Positions 18,156 to 26,981 of a stretch of DNA of 64,000 bases are shown in pieces. Source of the DNA: Microvirga aerophila. GTDB taxonomy: Bacteria; Pseudomonadota; Alphaproteobacteria; Rhizobiales; Beijerinckiaceae. The first letter of the stretch is position 1, and each line of letters opens with the position of its first letter. The DNA is taken from assembly GCF_003332305.1 (NCBI RefSeq), contig NZ_QOIO01000003.1, positions 160,338 to 224,337 on the forward strand. The letters are read 5' to 3'. Position numbers and translations under genes: made by a program. Under the pieces are notes generated by a model. The model was not told the origin of the DNA and did not search any database. It was given only the letters and a program-made list of their open reading frames with translations.

Positions 18156-19142
18156 TCAACCATTACCGTTAAGAAATCGTCTCACGGTCAGCCGCGACAC
18201 GATGCCCGTGATGATCGCCACCACGAGAGCGATGAGCACCACCACCGCATAGCCGCGCCAGCTCATGCTGAAGGAGCCGAAGAGCGCTTCGATCTGGTCG
18301 CCCGCAGGGCTGGCGCGCCAAGACCGGGTGACGAGCCCCAGGATGATCGTCAGCACCAGGGCCGCGCCTGCGCCTGCGGCGCTCCCCCGGAGACCGAGCT
18401 TGAAGAAGCGGCGCTGGAATTCGCGCGCGATGAAATCGTCGTTGGCACCCACGAAATGGAGGATGTCCACCACCTCCTTGTTGCCCGCCATCGCGCCGCG
18501 GGTCGCGAACGTCACCGCAAGCCCGGCCGCCATGAGAACGAGAGCCACAAGGGCGGCCCCGATCCCGATGATCGTGTTGGCCATGGTCGACAGACGGGAC
18601 ACCCACAGGGCGTGATCGTCCAGGCTCGCCCCCGGCACCTGCTCGCGCAGGGTCTGCCGCAGGCCCGTGAAGTCGGGCTTGGCCCCGCCCTGCAACTTGA
18701 GCACGATGAGGCGCGGGACCGGCAGGTCGTTGAAATCGAGGCCTGTGCCAAGCCACGGCTCGAGGAGACGCTCGGATTCCGCCTTGGAAAAGGCCTGCGC
18801 CTGCTCGACACCGGGCGCCCGGCGGGCAAGCGACACGGCGCGTTCCACATCGGCCTCGATGTTCCTCTGGGCATTGGGACGCACCTGGATCGTGACCTCG
18901 CGGGCGATGTCGGAGCGCCATTGCGCGGAACTGGTGGCAACCAACTCGGCGCCGCCCGCGCACAGGGCCGCCAGGAAGGTCAAAATCGCGATGACGGCCG
19001 CGAGCGCTCGGCCGCCGGCGGAATCCACCGGCACCAGCGGCGCGTTGCGCCGAAGGGACGCGGGCAGAGGGCGCTGACGCTCCTCGGGCTTGGCGGGCTT
19101 CGGCTGGCGCGGCGGCTGCGAGGACGCGTTCATCCGGCTCAC
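18156..19142 (-). CDS. ftsX: Cell division protein FtsX
   Basis: The 328-residue integral membrane partner of FtsE; together they link the divisome to activation of peptidoglycan hydrolases. A long Pro/Lys-rich cytoplasmic N-terminus precedes a first helix (about 45-66), then a periplasmic loop, then three more helices, the expected four-helix FtsX layout. The start GTG overlaps the ftsE stop in a GTGA; an ATG three codons later is also possible. The family is clear from topology, position and the C-terminal FtsX domain. Confidence 0.88.
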   Translation of the reverse strand: MSRMNASSQPPRQPKPAKPEERQRPLPASLRRNAPLVPVDSAGGRALAAVIAILTFLAALCAGGAELVATSSAQWRSDIAREVTIQVRPNAQRNIEADVERAVSLARRAPGVEQAQAFSKAESERLLEPWLGTGLDFNDLPVPRLIVLKLQGGAKPDFTGLRQTLREQVPGASLDDHALWVSRLSTMANTIIGIGAALVALVLMAAGLAVTFATRGAMAGNKEVVDILHFVGANDDFIAREFQRRFFKLGLRGSAAGAGAALVLTIILGLVTRSWRASPAGDQIEALFGSFSMSWRGYAVVVLIALVVAIITGIVSRLTVRRFLNGNG

Positions 19143-19858
19143 TCGTCGATATGCAGTCTGCCGTCGCCGAGCACGAGGCGGCGGACACCGAGCTGATCCA
19201 TCAGACTGAAATCGTGGGTGGCGATGACGACCGAGGTTCCAAGCCGGTTGAGTTCGATGAAAAGACGCAGGAGCCGGCGCGCCAGCGACGGGTCCACGTT
19301 GCCGGTGGGCTCGTCCGCCAGGAGCAGGTCCGGCCGGACGATGAGCGCGCGGGCAATCGCCGCGCGCTGCTTCTCACCGCCGGACAGGACCGGGGGCAGC
19401 ATGTGCATGCGGTCGCCCAATCCCACCCAGCGCAGGAGTTCGACTACCTCGTTCCGGTAGCTGGCCTCCTCCTTGCCCTGCACCCGCAAGGGGAGCGCCA
19501 CGTTCTCATAGGTGGTCAGGTGGTCGAGGAGCCGGAAATCCTGGAAAACGACGCCCATCCGCCGGCGCAGGTCGGTCAGGTCGTCCTTGGAGATCCGGGA
19601 CACGTCCTCGCCGAACAGGGAGATCAGGCCGCGGGTCGGCTTGACGGACAAGAGGATCAGGCGCAGCAGCGTGGTCTTGCCGGCGCCCGAGGGGCCGGTC
19701 AGAAACTGGAACGAGTGAGGCTCGATGGAGAAGGTCAGGTCGCGCAGGACCTCGGGCCCCATGCCGTAGCGCACGCCCACATTCTCGAAATGCACGGCCG
19801 GAGCCAAGCCTTCCTCGTACTCGGTGTCGTAAAACGCCTTCACGCGCTCCTGAACCAT
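19139..19858 (-). CDS. ftsE: Cell division ATP-binding protein FtsE
   Basis: A 239-residue ABC ATPase. It has Walker A GPSGAGKTT, the Q-loop VVFQDFRLL, signature LSGGEKQR, Walker B LLLADEPTG and the switch His in VVIATHDFSL. It pairs with FtsX at the septum. The ORF begins about 20 residues before the usual FtsE start; a GTG at the Val-His-Phe-Glu-Asn stretch would give the standard length, so the start is uncertain. It is first in the ftsE-ftsX-ydcF-plsC operon and divergent from hpt across a 328-base spacer that contains a 25-bp duplication. Confidence 0.92.
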   Translation of the reverse strand: MVQERVKAFYDTEYEEGLAPAVHFENVGVRYGMGPEVLRDLTFSIEPHSFQFLTGPSGAGKTTLLRLILLSVKPTRGLISLFGEDVSRISKDDLTDLRRRMGVVFQDFRLLDHLTTYENVALPLRVQGKEEASYRNEVVELLRWVGLGDRMHMLPPVLSGGEKQRAAIARALIVRPDLLLADEPTGNVDPSLARRLLRLFIELNRLGTSVVIATHDFSLMDQLGVRRLVLGDGRLHIDE

Positions 19859-20186
19859 CCTTTTGGGGGTGAAAGTTAAGGCGGACTGACGTTCGCCCAG
19901 GTCCGATTCGCCTCAGCTTATGGCCTCTTATGCCCGGCGTGCCAACAAGCTGCCGATCAAAGACGCCAAGACAGGCACAAATCAAAGACGCCAAGACAGG
20001 CACAAAGCCTAACGCGATGCTATCGAAACTTCGTTAAGGGATGAACCTCCCAAACGTCGTCCTGGCAAACTTTGAGCAGAGGCGTTAAGTCCGTTTGACT
20101 TCCCGACCACGCCATGGTCGTGAAGAGGAACCCTTCCGGCGGCCGGAAATGCAAAGCCGCGCATCACTTTCTCGAACGGACCGACG
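19859..20186. other. Intergenic region between ftsE and hpt
   Basis: A 328-base divergent spacer. It must hold promoters for both operons, but I find no convincing -35/-10 pair. Its one clear feature is the exact 25-bp tandem duplication at 19956-20005. I see no gene or RNA structure. Confidence 0.6.
19956..20005 (+). repeat. Exact 25-bp tandem duplication
   Basis: The 25 bases starting ATCAAAGACGCCAAGACAGG at 19956-19980 are repeated without change at 19981-20005. The copies abut. The duplication lies in the ftsE-hpt promoter region and looks recent, since no base differs. Confidence 0.95.
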
Positions 20187-20753
20187 ATGACTGGTACGCC
20201 CCGCATACGCGTTCTCTACGACGAGCAAATCATTGCCAAGCGCATCGAGGAGCTGGCCCAGGAGATCGTGCGCTCGAAGCCCGAGAACCTGCTCGTCGTC
20301 GCCGTGCTGAAGGGCAGCTTCATGTTCGCGGCCGATCTCATCAGGGCCCTGCATCGGGTGGGCCTCGAGCCCCAGGTCGAGTTCGTGCATCTGTCGAGCT
20401 ACCGGGACGGAACGGTCTCGTCCGGCCAGGTGGCGATCCTGCGCGACGTGGAAAGCGACGTGCGCGGCCGCGATGTCCTCCTCGTGGACGACATTCTGGA
20501 ATCCGGCCGCACGGTCACGTTCGCCAAGGACCTGCTGATGGCGCGCGGCGCAAAGCGGGTTTCGACCGCCGTTCTGCTGGAAAAGCCCGGCAAGCGGGCC
20601 GTGAACATCGACGCCGATTTCGTGGGCTTCACCTGCCCGGACCTGTTCGTGGTCGGCTACGGCATGGACGTGGCCCATTCCTACCGCCAGCTGCCCTTCG
20701 TGGGCGTGGTCGATCACGCCAACCAATCGCCCGATCTCTTCGACAAGAAATAA
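20187..20753 (+). CDS. hpt: Hypoxanthine phosphoribosyltransferase
   Basis: A 188-residue purine salvage enzyme converting hypoxanthine (and often guanine) to the nucleotide with PRPP. The PRPP-binding loop VLLVDDILESGRT is near residue 98; VVAVLKGSFMFAADL supplies the pyrophosphate loop, and DLFVVGYGMD the base-binding end. Length and motifs match Hpt. It stands alone, divergent from ftsE and converging on tspO with only 13 bases between stops. Confidence 0.93.
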   Translation: MTGTPRIRVLYDEQIIAKRIEELAQEIVRSKPENLLVVAVLKGSFMFAADLIRALHRVGLEPQVEFVHLSSYRDGTVSSGQVAILRDVESDVRGRDVLLVDDILESGRTVTFAKDLLMARGAKRVSTAVLLEKPGKRAVNIDADFVGFTCPDLFVVGYGMDVAHSYRQLPFVGVVDHANQSPDLFDKK

Positions 20754-20766
20754 CGGCTGTTTCTGT

Positions 20767-21279
20767 TTATCCGTTGAGATGCCAGATCGCCCCATTCAGG
20801 GCGGTCGCATAGCCGACCCAGGCGAGATACGGCCAGAGCAGCAGGGCAGCAAAACGGTCGAGAGGCCAGAAGGCCTTGATCGTCGCCAGGATCGCGACGA
20901 TCAGGGCCGCGATGACCACGAGGCCCGCCAATGGACTGTGCGCGCCGAAGAACGCGAACGACCAGAGAGAATTGAGCGCGAGCTGCACGAAAAACGCCGT
21001 TACGGCGGCGGCGCGGCCGGGCTGCTCCTTGGGAAGCGACAGGATGCGCCAGATCGCGTAGGCCATCAGGATGTAGAGCGTCGTCCAGACCGGTGCGAAC
21101 AGCCAGTTGGGAGGCGTGAAGCCAGGCTTGGCGAGAGTTGCATACCAGGTCGGGATGTTCGGCGTCGTCACCAGGCTTCCGGCAATGCTGACCGCCGCCA
21201 CGGGCACGACGGCAAGCAGAAACCGTTGGACAGGCGGGGTCGGTCCCCCGGCCAAAGTGGATTGGCCTGGATGCATCAT
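20767..21279 (-). CDS. tspO: TspO/MBR-family tryptophan-rich sensory protein
   Basis: A 170-residue membrane protein with five predicted helices and the Trp-rich motifs of TspO: PNIPTWYATLAKPGFTPPNW in the first loop, then FAPVWTTLYILMAYA, LNSLWSFAFFG, and a C-terminal WPYLAWVGYATALN. TspO binds tetrapyrroles and related ligands and affects stress or pigment regulation in alphaproteobacteria. Two adjacent ATGs begin it. It is divergent from the PLP-enzyme gene by 69 bases. The family is firm; the local role is unknown. Confidence 0.88.
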   Translation of the reverse strand: MMHPGQSTLAGGPTPPVQRFLLAVVPVAAVSIAGSLVTTPNIPTWYATLAKPGFTPPNWLFAPVWTTLYILMAYAIWRILSLPKEQPGRAAAVTAFFVQLALNSLWSFAFFGAHSPLAGLVVIAALIVAILATIKAFWPLDRFAALLLWPYLAWVGYATALNGAIWHLNG

Positions 21280-21348
21280 TCAACAAATCCCTTTAATGGG
21301 TGAGCTTCGCAATTGCTTCGCAAACCCGTCTCGCTCCTGGAGGTTCCC

Positions 21349-22503
21349 ATGTCGTCATCCCGCCCGCAATGGTCCAAACGCAGCCTCACGGCGCAGGCCA
21401 TGGGCCATGTGGACCCGATCACCAAGGCGGTTGTGCCGCCGATCCATGTGGCGACCACCTACATTCGCGACGAGGACAACGCCTATTCGTCGGGCTACGT
21501 GTATGGCCGGCCCGACAACGCCACGGTGCGCGAGGCCGAAGGCGTGCTCGCCATGTTGGAGGAAGCCCAGGCTGGAGCGCTCCTGTTCTCCTCGGGAATG
21601 GCGGCGGCCACCGCCGTGTTCCAGGCCCTGAACCCTGGAGATCACATCGTCGCCTCCAAGGTCATGTACTGGGCCCTGCGCAGCTGGCTCATGACCGAGG
21701 CGGTGCGCTGGGGCCTCAAGGTCGATTTCGTGGAGACCGACGATCTCGACGCCCTGAAGGCAGCGGTCGTTCCGGGCAAGACCAAGATGGTCTGGGTCGA
21801 GACACCCTCGAACCCGCTCTGGACCATCACGGACATCGCGGCCGCGGCCGACATCGCCCATGCGGCGGGAGCGCGGCTTGCGGTCGATTCCACCACCGCC
21901 TCGCCGGTCCATACCCGTCCCCTGTCGCTCGGGGCCGACATCGTCATGCACGCGGCCACGAAAATCCTGAACGGCCATTCGGACGTGGTGGCCGGCGTGC
22001 TCGCGGGCGCGAAGGTGGACGAGTTCTGGGACAAGGTGGCGTCCATCCGGAAGATGCAGGGCGCGATCCTCGGGCCGTTCGAGGCTTATCTCCTCATGCG
22101 CGGCATGCGCACGCTGCATCTGCGCACCGCCGCCCAGGCCCGGACCGCCATGGATCTGGCCGAACGTTTCTCCGCGCATCCGAAGATCGCCCGGGTGCTC
22201 TATCCGGGCCTGCCGCAGCATCCCGGCCACGACATCGCGGCGCGGCAGATGGAGGGCGGTTTCGGCTACATGCTGTCGATCCAATTGACCGACGGTGAAG
22301 CAGCCGCAATCCGCGCCGCCGCGCGGGTGCACCTGTGGAAGCGGGCGACGTCCCTGGGCGGCGTAGAAAGCCTCATCGAGCACCGAGCTTCGATCGAGGG
22401 TCCGGGCACACCCTGCCCGCCGGACCTGCTGCGCCTGTCCGCCGGGATCGAGGCGGTGGACGACCTCTTCAGGGACCTGGACGAAGCTCTGAGAGTCGGT
22501 TAG
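21349..22503 (+). CDS. Cystathionine gamma-synthase-family PLP enzyme
   Basis: A 384-residue fold-type I PLP enzyme of the Cys/Met metabolism family. It has the tetramer-interface YGRPDNATVREAE, SSGMAAATAVF, VDSTTASPV and the PLP lysine in HAATKILNGHSDVVAG. Such proteins make or cleave cystathionine, or act as O-acylhomoserine sulfhydrylases or methionine gamma-lyases; the exact reaction cannot be read from the motifs. The start at 21349 has GGAGG 7 bases upstream; a 12-codon longer frame lacks one. No other sulfur gene is adjacent, the metX-metW pair being 10 kb away. Confidence 0.88.
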   Translation: MSSSRPQWSKRSLTAQAMGHVDPITKAVVPPIHVATTYIRDEDNAYSSGYVYGRPDNATVREAEGVLAMLEEAQAGALLFSSGMAAATAVFQALNPGDHIVASKVMYWALRSWLMTEAVRWGLKVDFVETDDLDALKAAVVPGKTKMVWVETPSNPLWTITDIAAAADIAHAAGARLAVDSTTASPVHTRPLSLGADIVMHAATKILNGHSDVVAGVLAGAKVDEFWDKVASIRKMQGAILGPFEAYLLMRGMRTLHLRTAAQARTAMDLAERFSAHPKIARVLYPGLPQHPGHDIAARQMEGGFGYMLSIQLTDGEAAAIRAAARVHLWKRATSLGGVESLIEHRASIEGPGTPCPPDLLRLSAGIEAVDDLFRDLDEALRVG

Positions 22504-22581
22504 CCGGCTCACTTGCTCTTGTCATAAAACTTGTGCTGTTCTTGAGCTACGCGAACGCGGTTTTACCAGAGGAATGTCCGC

Positions 22582-24527
22582 ATGACGTCGACCATCACCC
22601 GCCGCCGGGTTCTGCAAACGGGCGTGGCGGCAGCCGCCCTGACGGCCATGCCCCAGATGAGCTGGGCGGCTGGTTCCGTCGTCAAGCTGCGCATCATGGA
22701 GACCACCGATCTCCACGTGAATATCCTGCCCTATGACTACTATCGCGATGCGGCCGACGACACGGTGGGCCTGACGCGCACCGCCACCATCGTGAAGGCG
22801 GCGCGCTCCGAGGCCAAGAACAGCCTCCTGTTCGACAACGGCGACCTGATCCAGGGCTCGCCCTTGGGCGATTTCGTCGCCTACCGGCGCGGCATGAAGA
22901 AAGGCGACGTCCACCCGATGGTCGCCGCCATGAACACACTGAACTACGATTGCGGCACGCTGGGCAATCACGAGTTCAACTACGGGCTCGAATACCTGCA
23001 GAACGCGCTCGGGGCGGCGAAATTCCCTCTGGTCTGCGCCAACGTCATGAAGGCGGACGGCGAGACGATGTTGAAGCCGTGGCTCGTCCTCGATCGCGAG
23101 GTCACGGACGAAGCCGGCGCGAAGCAGAAGCTCAAGGTCGGCGTGATCGGCTTCGTGCCGCCGCAGATCGTGCAATGGGACAAGGGTCACCTCGACGGCA
23201 AGGCGACGACGATCGACATCGTCGACGCGGCCCAGAAGCACGTGCCCGAACTCAAGAAGGCCGGGGCCGACATCGTGGTGGCGCTCTGCCATTCGGGCAT
23301 TGCGGGCGGGGAGCGCAAGGGCGGCGAGGAGAACGCGGCGCTGCACCTTGCCAAGGTCGAAGGCATCGACGTGATCCTGACCGGACACCAGCATTTCACG
23401 TTCCCGGGCGGCAAGGAATTCAACAACATTCCGGGCGTGGACGTGAAGGCCGGCACGCTGCACGGCAAGCCGGCCGTCATGGCCGGTTTCTGGGGCAGCC
23501 ATCTTGGTCTCGTCGACCTCGAACTGACCAAGGAAGGCGACGCCTGGAAGGTTGCCAATTTCCGCACCGAAGCGCGCCCGATCTACGACCGCGTCGAGCG
23601 CAAGGTGGTGGCGAAGGTGGAGTCGGATGCAGGCGTGATCGCGGCGGTTCAGGCGGATCACGATGCCACGCTCAAATACGTGCGCGAGCCGGTCGGCACC
23701 ACCTCGGTGCCGATCCATTCCTATTACTCGCTGGTCGCCGACGACGCGTCCGTGAAGCTCGTGACCGAGGCGCAGGCGTGGTACGTGGCGGATCTGTTGA
23801 AGAACTCGCCTCACAAGGACCTGCCGCTGCTTTCGGCGGCTGCGCCCTTCAAGGCCGGGGGCGCGGCGGCCCGAACTATTTTACCGACATCAAGCCCGGT
23901 CCGCTCGCCATCAAGGACATGGCGGACATCTACATCTATCCCAACACCATCCGGGCCGTGAAGGTGACCGGCGCGCAGGTGCGCGAATGGCTGGAGCGTT
24001 CCGCCGGCATCTACAACCAGATCGATCCAGCCAAGGGCGGCGAGCAGGAACTCGTCAACGCCAAGTTCCCAGCCTTCAACTTCGACGTGATCGCGGGCGT
24101 TCAGTACAAGATCGACCCGACCCAACCCTCGCGCTACGACAATGACGGCAAGCTGGTGGACGCCAATGCGCGCCGCATCAAGGACCTGACCTATAACGGC
24201 AAGGCCGTGACAGATGATCAGGTGTTCATCGTAGCCACCAACAACTACCGCGCCGGCGGCGGCGGCAACTTCCCGGGCAATGACGGCTCGACCATCGTGC
24301 TGGAGGCTCCGGACCTCACCCGCGACGCCATCATGCGTTTCATCATCGAGCGCAAGGAAGTCGCCCCGAAGGCGGACGGCTCCTGGTCCCTGGTGACGCC
24401 TACGGGCAATGTCACCATGACGTTCCTGACCGGCCCCAACGCCGCCGCGTATCAGCCGGCCGGCATCAAAATCGAAAAGATCGGCGACGCGCCGGAAGGT
24501 TTCGTGAAATACCGCATCGTCGGCTGA
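22582..24527 (+). pseudogene. cpdB: 2',3'-cyclic-nucleotide phosphodiesterase/3'-nucleotidase, one-base frameshift
   Basis: This reads as a full-length CpdB (about 648 residues, the E. coli size) broken by one missing base. The first part has a twin-arginine-like leader (RRRVLQTG), then a metallophosphatase domain with TTDLHVNILPYDYY, DNGDLIQGSP, LGNHEFNYGLEYL and GHQHFTFPG. After AAPFKAGG near 23857 the frame is lost, and it resumes one frame over as RGGPNYFTDIKPGPLAIKD to the normal C-terminus, including the 5'-nucleotidase domain. Restoring one C (GGGGGCCGCGG instead of GGGGGCGCGG) repairs the whole gene. It could be a real null allele or a sequencing error. The intact enzyme would be periplasmic and scavenge nucleotides. 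Confidence 0.85.
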
Positions 24528-24541
24528 TCAGCTTTGACCCT

Positions 24542-24627
24542 CTGTCATCACCGGCCTTGTGCCGGTGATCTCGATTGGCTTGCGCTCCACTTGATCGAGA
24601 TGGCCGGGATACGCCCGGCCATGACAG
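24542..24627. repeat. Cloverleaf-like palindromic repeat element
   Basis: An outer 7-bp stem (CTGTCAT 24542-24548 with ATGACAG 24621-24627) encloses three hairpins: ATCACCGGC/GCCGGTGAT (24547-24569), ATCTCGAT/ATCGAGAT (24568-24601) and TGGCCGGG/CCCGGCCA (24601-24621). It lies between the cpdB and yihY-type genes, which converge there. It resembles interspersed palindromic elements of alphaproteobacteria and may also stop transcription. Confidence 0.75.
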
Positions 24628-24636
24628 GAGGGAGCT

Positions 24637-25530
24637 CTACGGCATCGTGATGACGTCGGTCAGCTGCTCGGGCTTGGGTTCCTTGTGCAGACGCCGGCGC
24701 TTGGCGAGAATGATCGTGCCGTTCAGCTCGCCGCCGAACAGAAAGATCGCCCCGAGGGTATAGAGAAAGATCAGCGCCACCATGGCGGTGGCAAGCCCCC
24801 CATAGGTTGACGCATAGGCGCCCGGGAAGAACTCGAGATACCAGCCGAAGCCGATGCCGCCCAGGAGCCAGAGAATGAGCGTCACGCCCACTCCCGGCAG
24901 CACCGAGCGGAACCTCCGTCGCCCCGACGGGATGAACATATGGGCGACGATGAGGCCCGCCACGATGACCACGGTGGCAACGCCGAGTCGAAGAAAATCG
25001 ATGATCCCGCTGAACGTCGTCAGGGCCGGCACCCAATAGACGATGCCGCGCCACACAAAAGGCCCGAGAACCACCAGGAAGGCGAGCGCCAGCATCACCA
25101 GCGCGCCCCCGATGACAAAGGCCACCGATTCCAGGCGTGTCAGCCACCAGGCCCGGGTTTCCCGCACCCCATAAGCCCGGTTCAGGCCAACCCGCAGGCT
25201 CTCCACGCTGCTGGATGCGAAGTACAGGACGAGCACCAGGCCTAGGGTCAGCACGTCGCTGCGCCGCCCCGTGAGGATGTTGTGCACCTCCCCGGCGATG
25301 GGCCCGGCGATTTCCTGCGGCCAAGCCTCGAGGATGATGTCGGCAGCCTCGTCGGCGAGCGTTCCCGTTCCAAACAGGCCGGCAAGGGCCGTCACCAGGA
25401 TGAGAAAAGGGAACATGGAGGTCAGCACCGACAGCGCGATATGGCTCGCGATCGCCCAGGCGTCATGCATGACGAAGCGATTGGCCGTGATGGCGAAGAT
25501 CTCGAGATAAAGGCGCAGGCGGCGGGTCAA
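24637..25530 (-). CDS. YihY/BrkB-family membrane protein
   Basis: A predicted 297-residue inner-membrane protein with about six helices. The family is recognised by AWAIASHIALSVLTSMFPFLI near the N-terminus and by AYGVRETRAWW in the central loop. Despite the label 'ribonuclease BN' seen in databases, these are membrane proteins of unknown transport function. I chose the TTG at 25530, which follows GGAG by about 9 bases and gives a normal YihY length. The frame stays open to 25638 (333 residues), but that extra stretch does not look like family sequence. It converges on cpdB. Confidence 0.75.
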   Translation of the reverse strand: MTRRLRLYLEIFAITANRFVMHDAWAIASHIALSVLTSMFPFLILVTALAGLFGTGTLADEAADIILEAWPQEIAGPIAGEVHNILTGRRSDVLTLGLVLVLYFASSSVESLRVGLNRAYGVRETRAWWLTRLESVAFVIGGALVMLALAFLVVLGPFVWRGIVYWVPALTTFSGIIDFLRLGVATVVIVAGLIVAHMFIPSGRRRFRSVLPGVGVTLILWLLGGIGFGWYLEFFPGAYASTYGGLATAMVALIFLYTLGAIFLFGGELNGTIILAKRRRLHKEPKPEQLTDVITMP

Positions 25531-25778
25531 ACAACATGTCTCCGGGCTGCTGGAGATGGCGCGAAGGCTTCGACAGACAAGGGAAAGTCTCCCGACGGTC
25601 GCCAAGGTTCCATCCCGGTCCGCAATTTGGGCCGCCATCGGCAGGTCTAGGCCGAATAGTCCGACTTAGGAAGGGGCCGGACGGCAAGGGTGGGGCAGGG
25701 GCCTGTGCATGCTCCCTTGGTTCGATTGTGCTTGGGGCTTCTGTCGGCTACTCGCGGGCGGGACAGGAGCGCTTCGCC

Positions 25779-26648
25779 ATGACGTCTGCACATCTCCTTG
25801 CGCGCCTTGCGCCCCCTCTCTTCGTCGTCATCTGGGCGACGGGGTTCATCGTCGCCCGGGTGATTGCGCCTTATGCGGAGCCCCTGACGTTCCTGCTGGT
25901 CCGCTATCTGCTGGCAAGCTTGATTCTGGGCCTTATCGTCCTGGCGGCACGCGCTCCCTGGCCCAAAACTCCGCGCGATTGGCGCGACGGGCTCGTGGCC
26001 GGAGTCCTGCTGCATGGGCTTTATCTCGGCGGGGTCTTCTGGGCGGTGAAACACGGCCTGCCGGCCGGAATCTCGGCTCTCGTCGCGGGGGTTCAGCCAC
26101 TCGTCACGGGCGCCCTGGCGGGGCCTCTCCTGGGCGAGCATGTCTCGGCACGGCGCTGGACCGGGATCGGCATCGGCTTTCTGGGCGCATCCCTGGTGGT
26201 GTTGCCGAAGCTGGGCGACGGGGGCGTCCCGCCGCTGGCGCTCGGCGTCTGTCTGCTGGGCATGTTGTCCATTACCCTGGGCACCATCTGGCAGAAGCGC
26301 ACCGGCGGCAGGCTTGACCTGCGCACCAGCGCGTTCGTCCAGTTCCTCGGAGCGGCGGCGGTGACGGCTCCCCTGGTGCTTCTGACCGAGCAGGGGCACA
26401 TGGACCTGACCCTGCCGCTCCTGGGGGCGCTCGCCTGGGCGGTCTTTGGCCTGTCCATCGGGGCGATCGGCCTGCTGCTGTTCCTGATCCGGCAGGGGGC
26501 GGTCGTCGGGGTGGCGACGCTGCTCTACCTCGTTCCGCCCGTGGCGGCCGTGATGGCCTTCGGGCTTTTCGGCGAGACCCTGAGCCTGGTCCAGATGGCC
26601 GGGATGGCCTGCGCGGCCCTGGGGGTCGCGGTGGCGAGCCGGAGCTGA
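25779..26648 (+). CDS. EamA/DMT-family transporter
   Basis: A 289-residue inner-membrane protein with ten hydrophobic segments arranged as two EamA repeats (about 10-135 and 150-285). The first starts WATGFIVARVIAPYAEP, typical of the RhaT/DMT group, and the second repeat ends LFGETLSLVQMAG. DMT carriers export amino acids or other metabolites; the substrate is not visible. The start at 25779 has GGAG about 9 bases upstream. A strong terminator follows 10 bases after the stop. Confidence 0.85.
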   Translation: MTSAHLLARLAPPLFVVIWATGFIVARVIAPYAEPLTFLLVRYLLASLILGLIVLAARAPWPKTPRDWRDGLVAGVLLHGLYLGGVFWAVKHGLPAGISALVAGVQPLVTGALAGPLLGEHVSARRWTGIGIGFLGASLVVLPKLGDGGVPPLALGVCLLGMLSITLGTIWQKRTGGRLDLRTSAFVQFLGAAAVTAPLVLLTEQGHMDLTLPLLGALAWAVFGLSIGAIGLLLFLIRQGAVVGVATLLYLVPPVAAVMAFGLFGETLSLVQMAGMACAALGVAVASRS

Positions 26649-26658
26649 CGGACAGCAT

Positions 26659-26687
26659 GAAGCCCCGGCTCGACGCTCCGGGGCTTC
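26659..26687. terminator. Intrinsic terminator
   Basis: GAAGCCCCGG and CCGGGGCTTC form a 10-bp stem with a 9-base loop between the converging DMT transporter and the small 26704-26862 gene. It can serve both strands; the T-run is short. Confidence 0.8.
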
Positions 26688-26703
26688 TTATGACGTGATG
26701 AAT

Positions 26704-26862
26704 TTACTTGGTGATCTTCACGGAGACCGGGTCGCTGGCCGGGAAGGTCTCTTCCACGCCCTCATCGAGCTTCTCGTCGAGGGAGGTCTTGGAGTTCTCC
26801 GGCAGCTTGTCGTCGTCCTTGCCGGCTTTATCGTCCTGGTTCTGAGGCTTGTTGTTGTTCAT
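26704..26862 (-). CDS. Small acidic hydrophilic protein
   Basis: A 52-residue protein rich in Asn, Asp, Lys and Glu, with no hydrophobic core. It ends LDEKLDEGVEETFPASDPVSV, a short motif seen, from memory, in many uncharacterised rhizobial small proteins (EETFPASDP). The start is supported by GGAG 8 bases upstream. It resembles the other small charged proteins in this window that carry stress-type promoters, but here I found no GGAAC-N16-CGTT pair. The function is unknown. Confidence 0.7.
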   Translation of the reverse strand: MNNNKPQNQDDKAGKDDDKLPENSKTSLDEKLDEGVEETFPASDPVSVKITK

Positions 26863-26948
26863 GCCATGTCTCCGGCGAGGGCAGCGAATGCCTGTTCGAC
26901 ACGACAACGCCTCACCGGCGGGTTCCGATCCCGCCACGCTGCAAAAGA

Positions 26949-26974
26949 GGCGGCGCTCCTGATTGAGCGCCGCC
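26949..26974 (-). terminator. Terminator of the TRAP binding-protein gene
   Basis: GGCGGCGCTC and GAGCGCCGCC form a perfect 10-bp stem with a 6-base loop, 8 bases beyond the stop at 26982. On the minus strand it is followed by CTCTTTTGC. Confidence 0.85.
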
Positions 26975-26981
26975 CTTGCGG

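Noticed and set aside
26863..26980. EcfG promoter before the small acidic protein
   Set aside because: A GGAAC is present on the minus strand, but the nearest CGTT is only 12 bases away, not 16-17.
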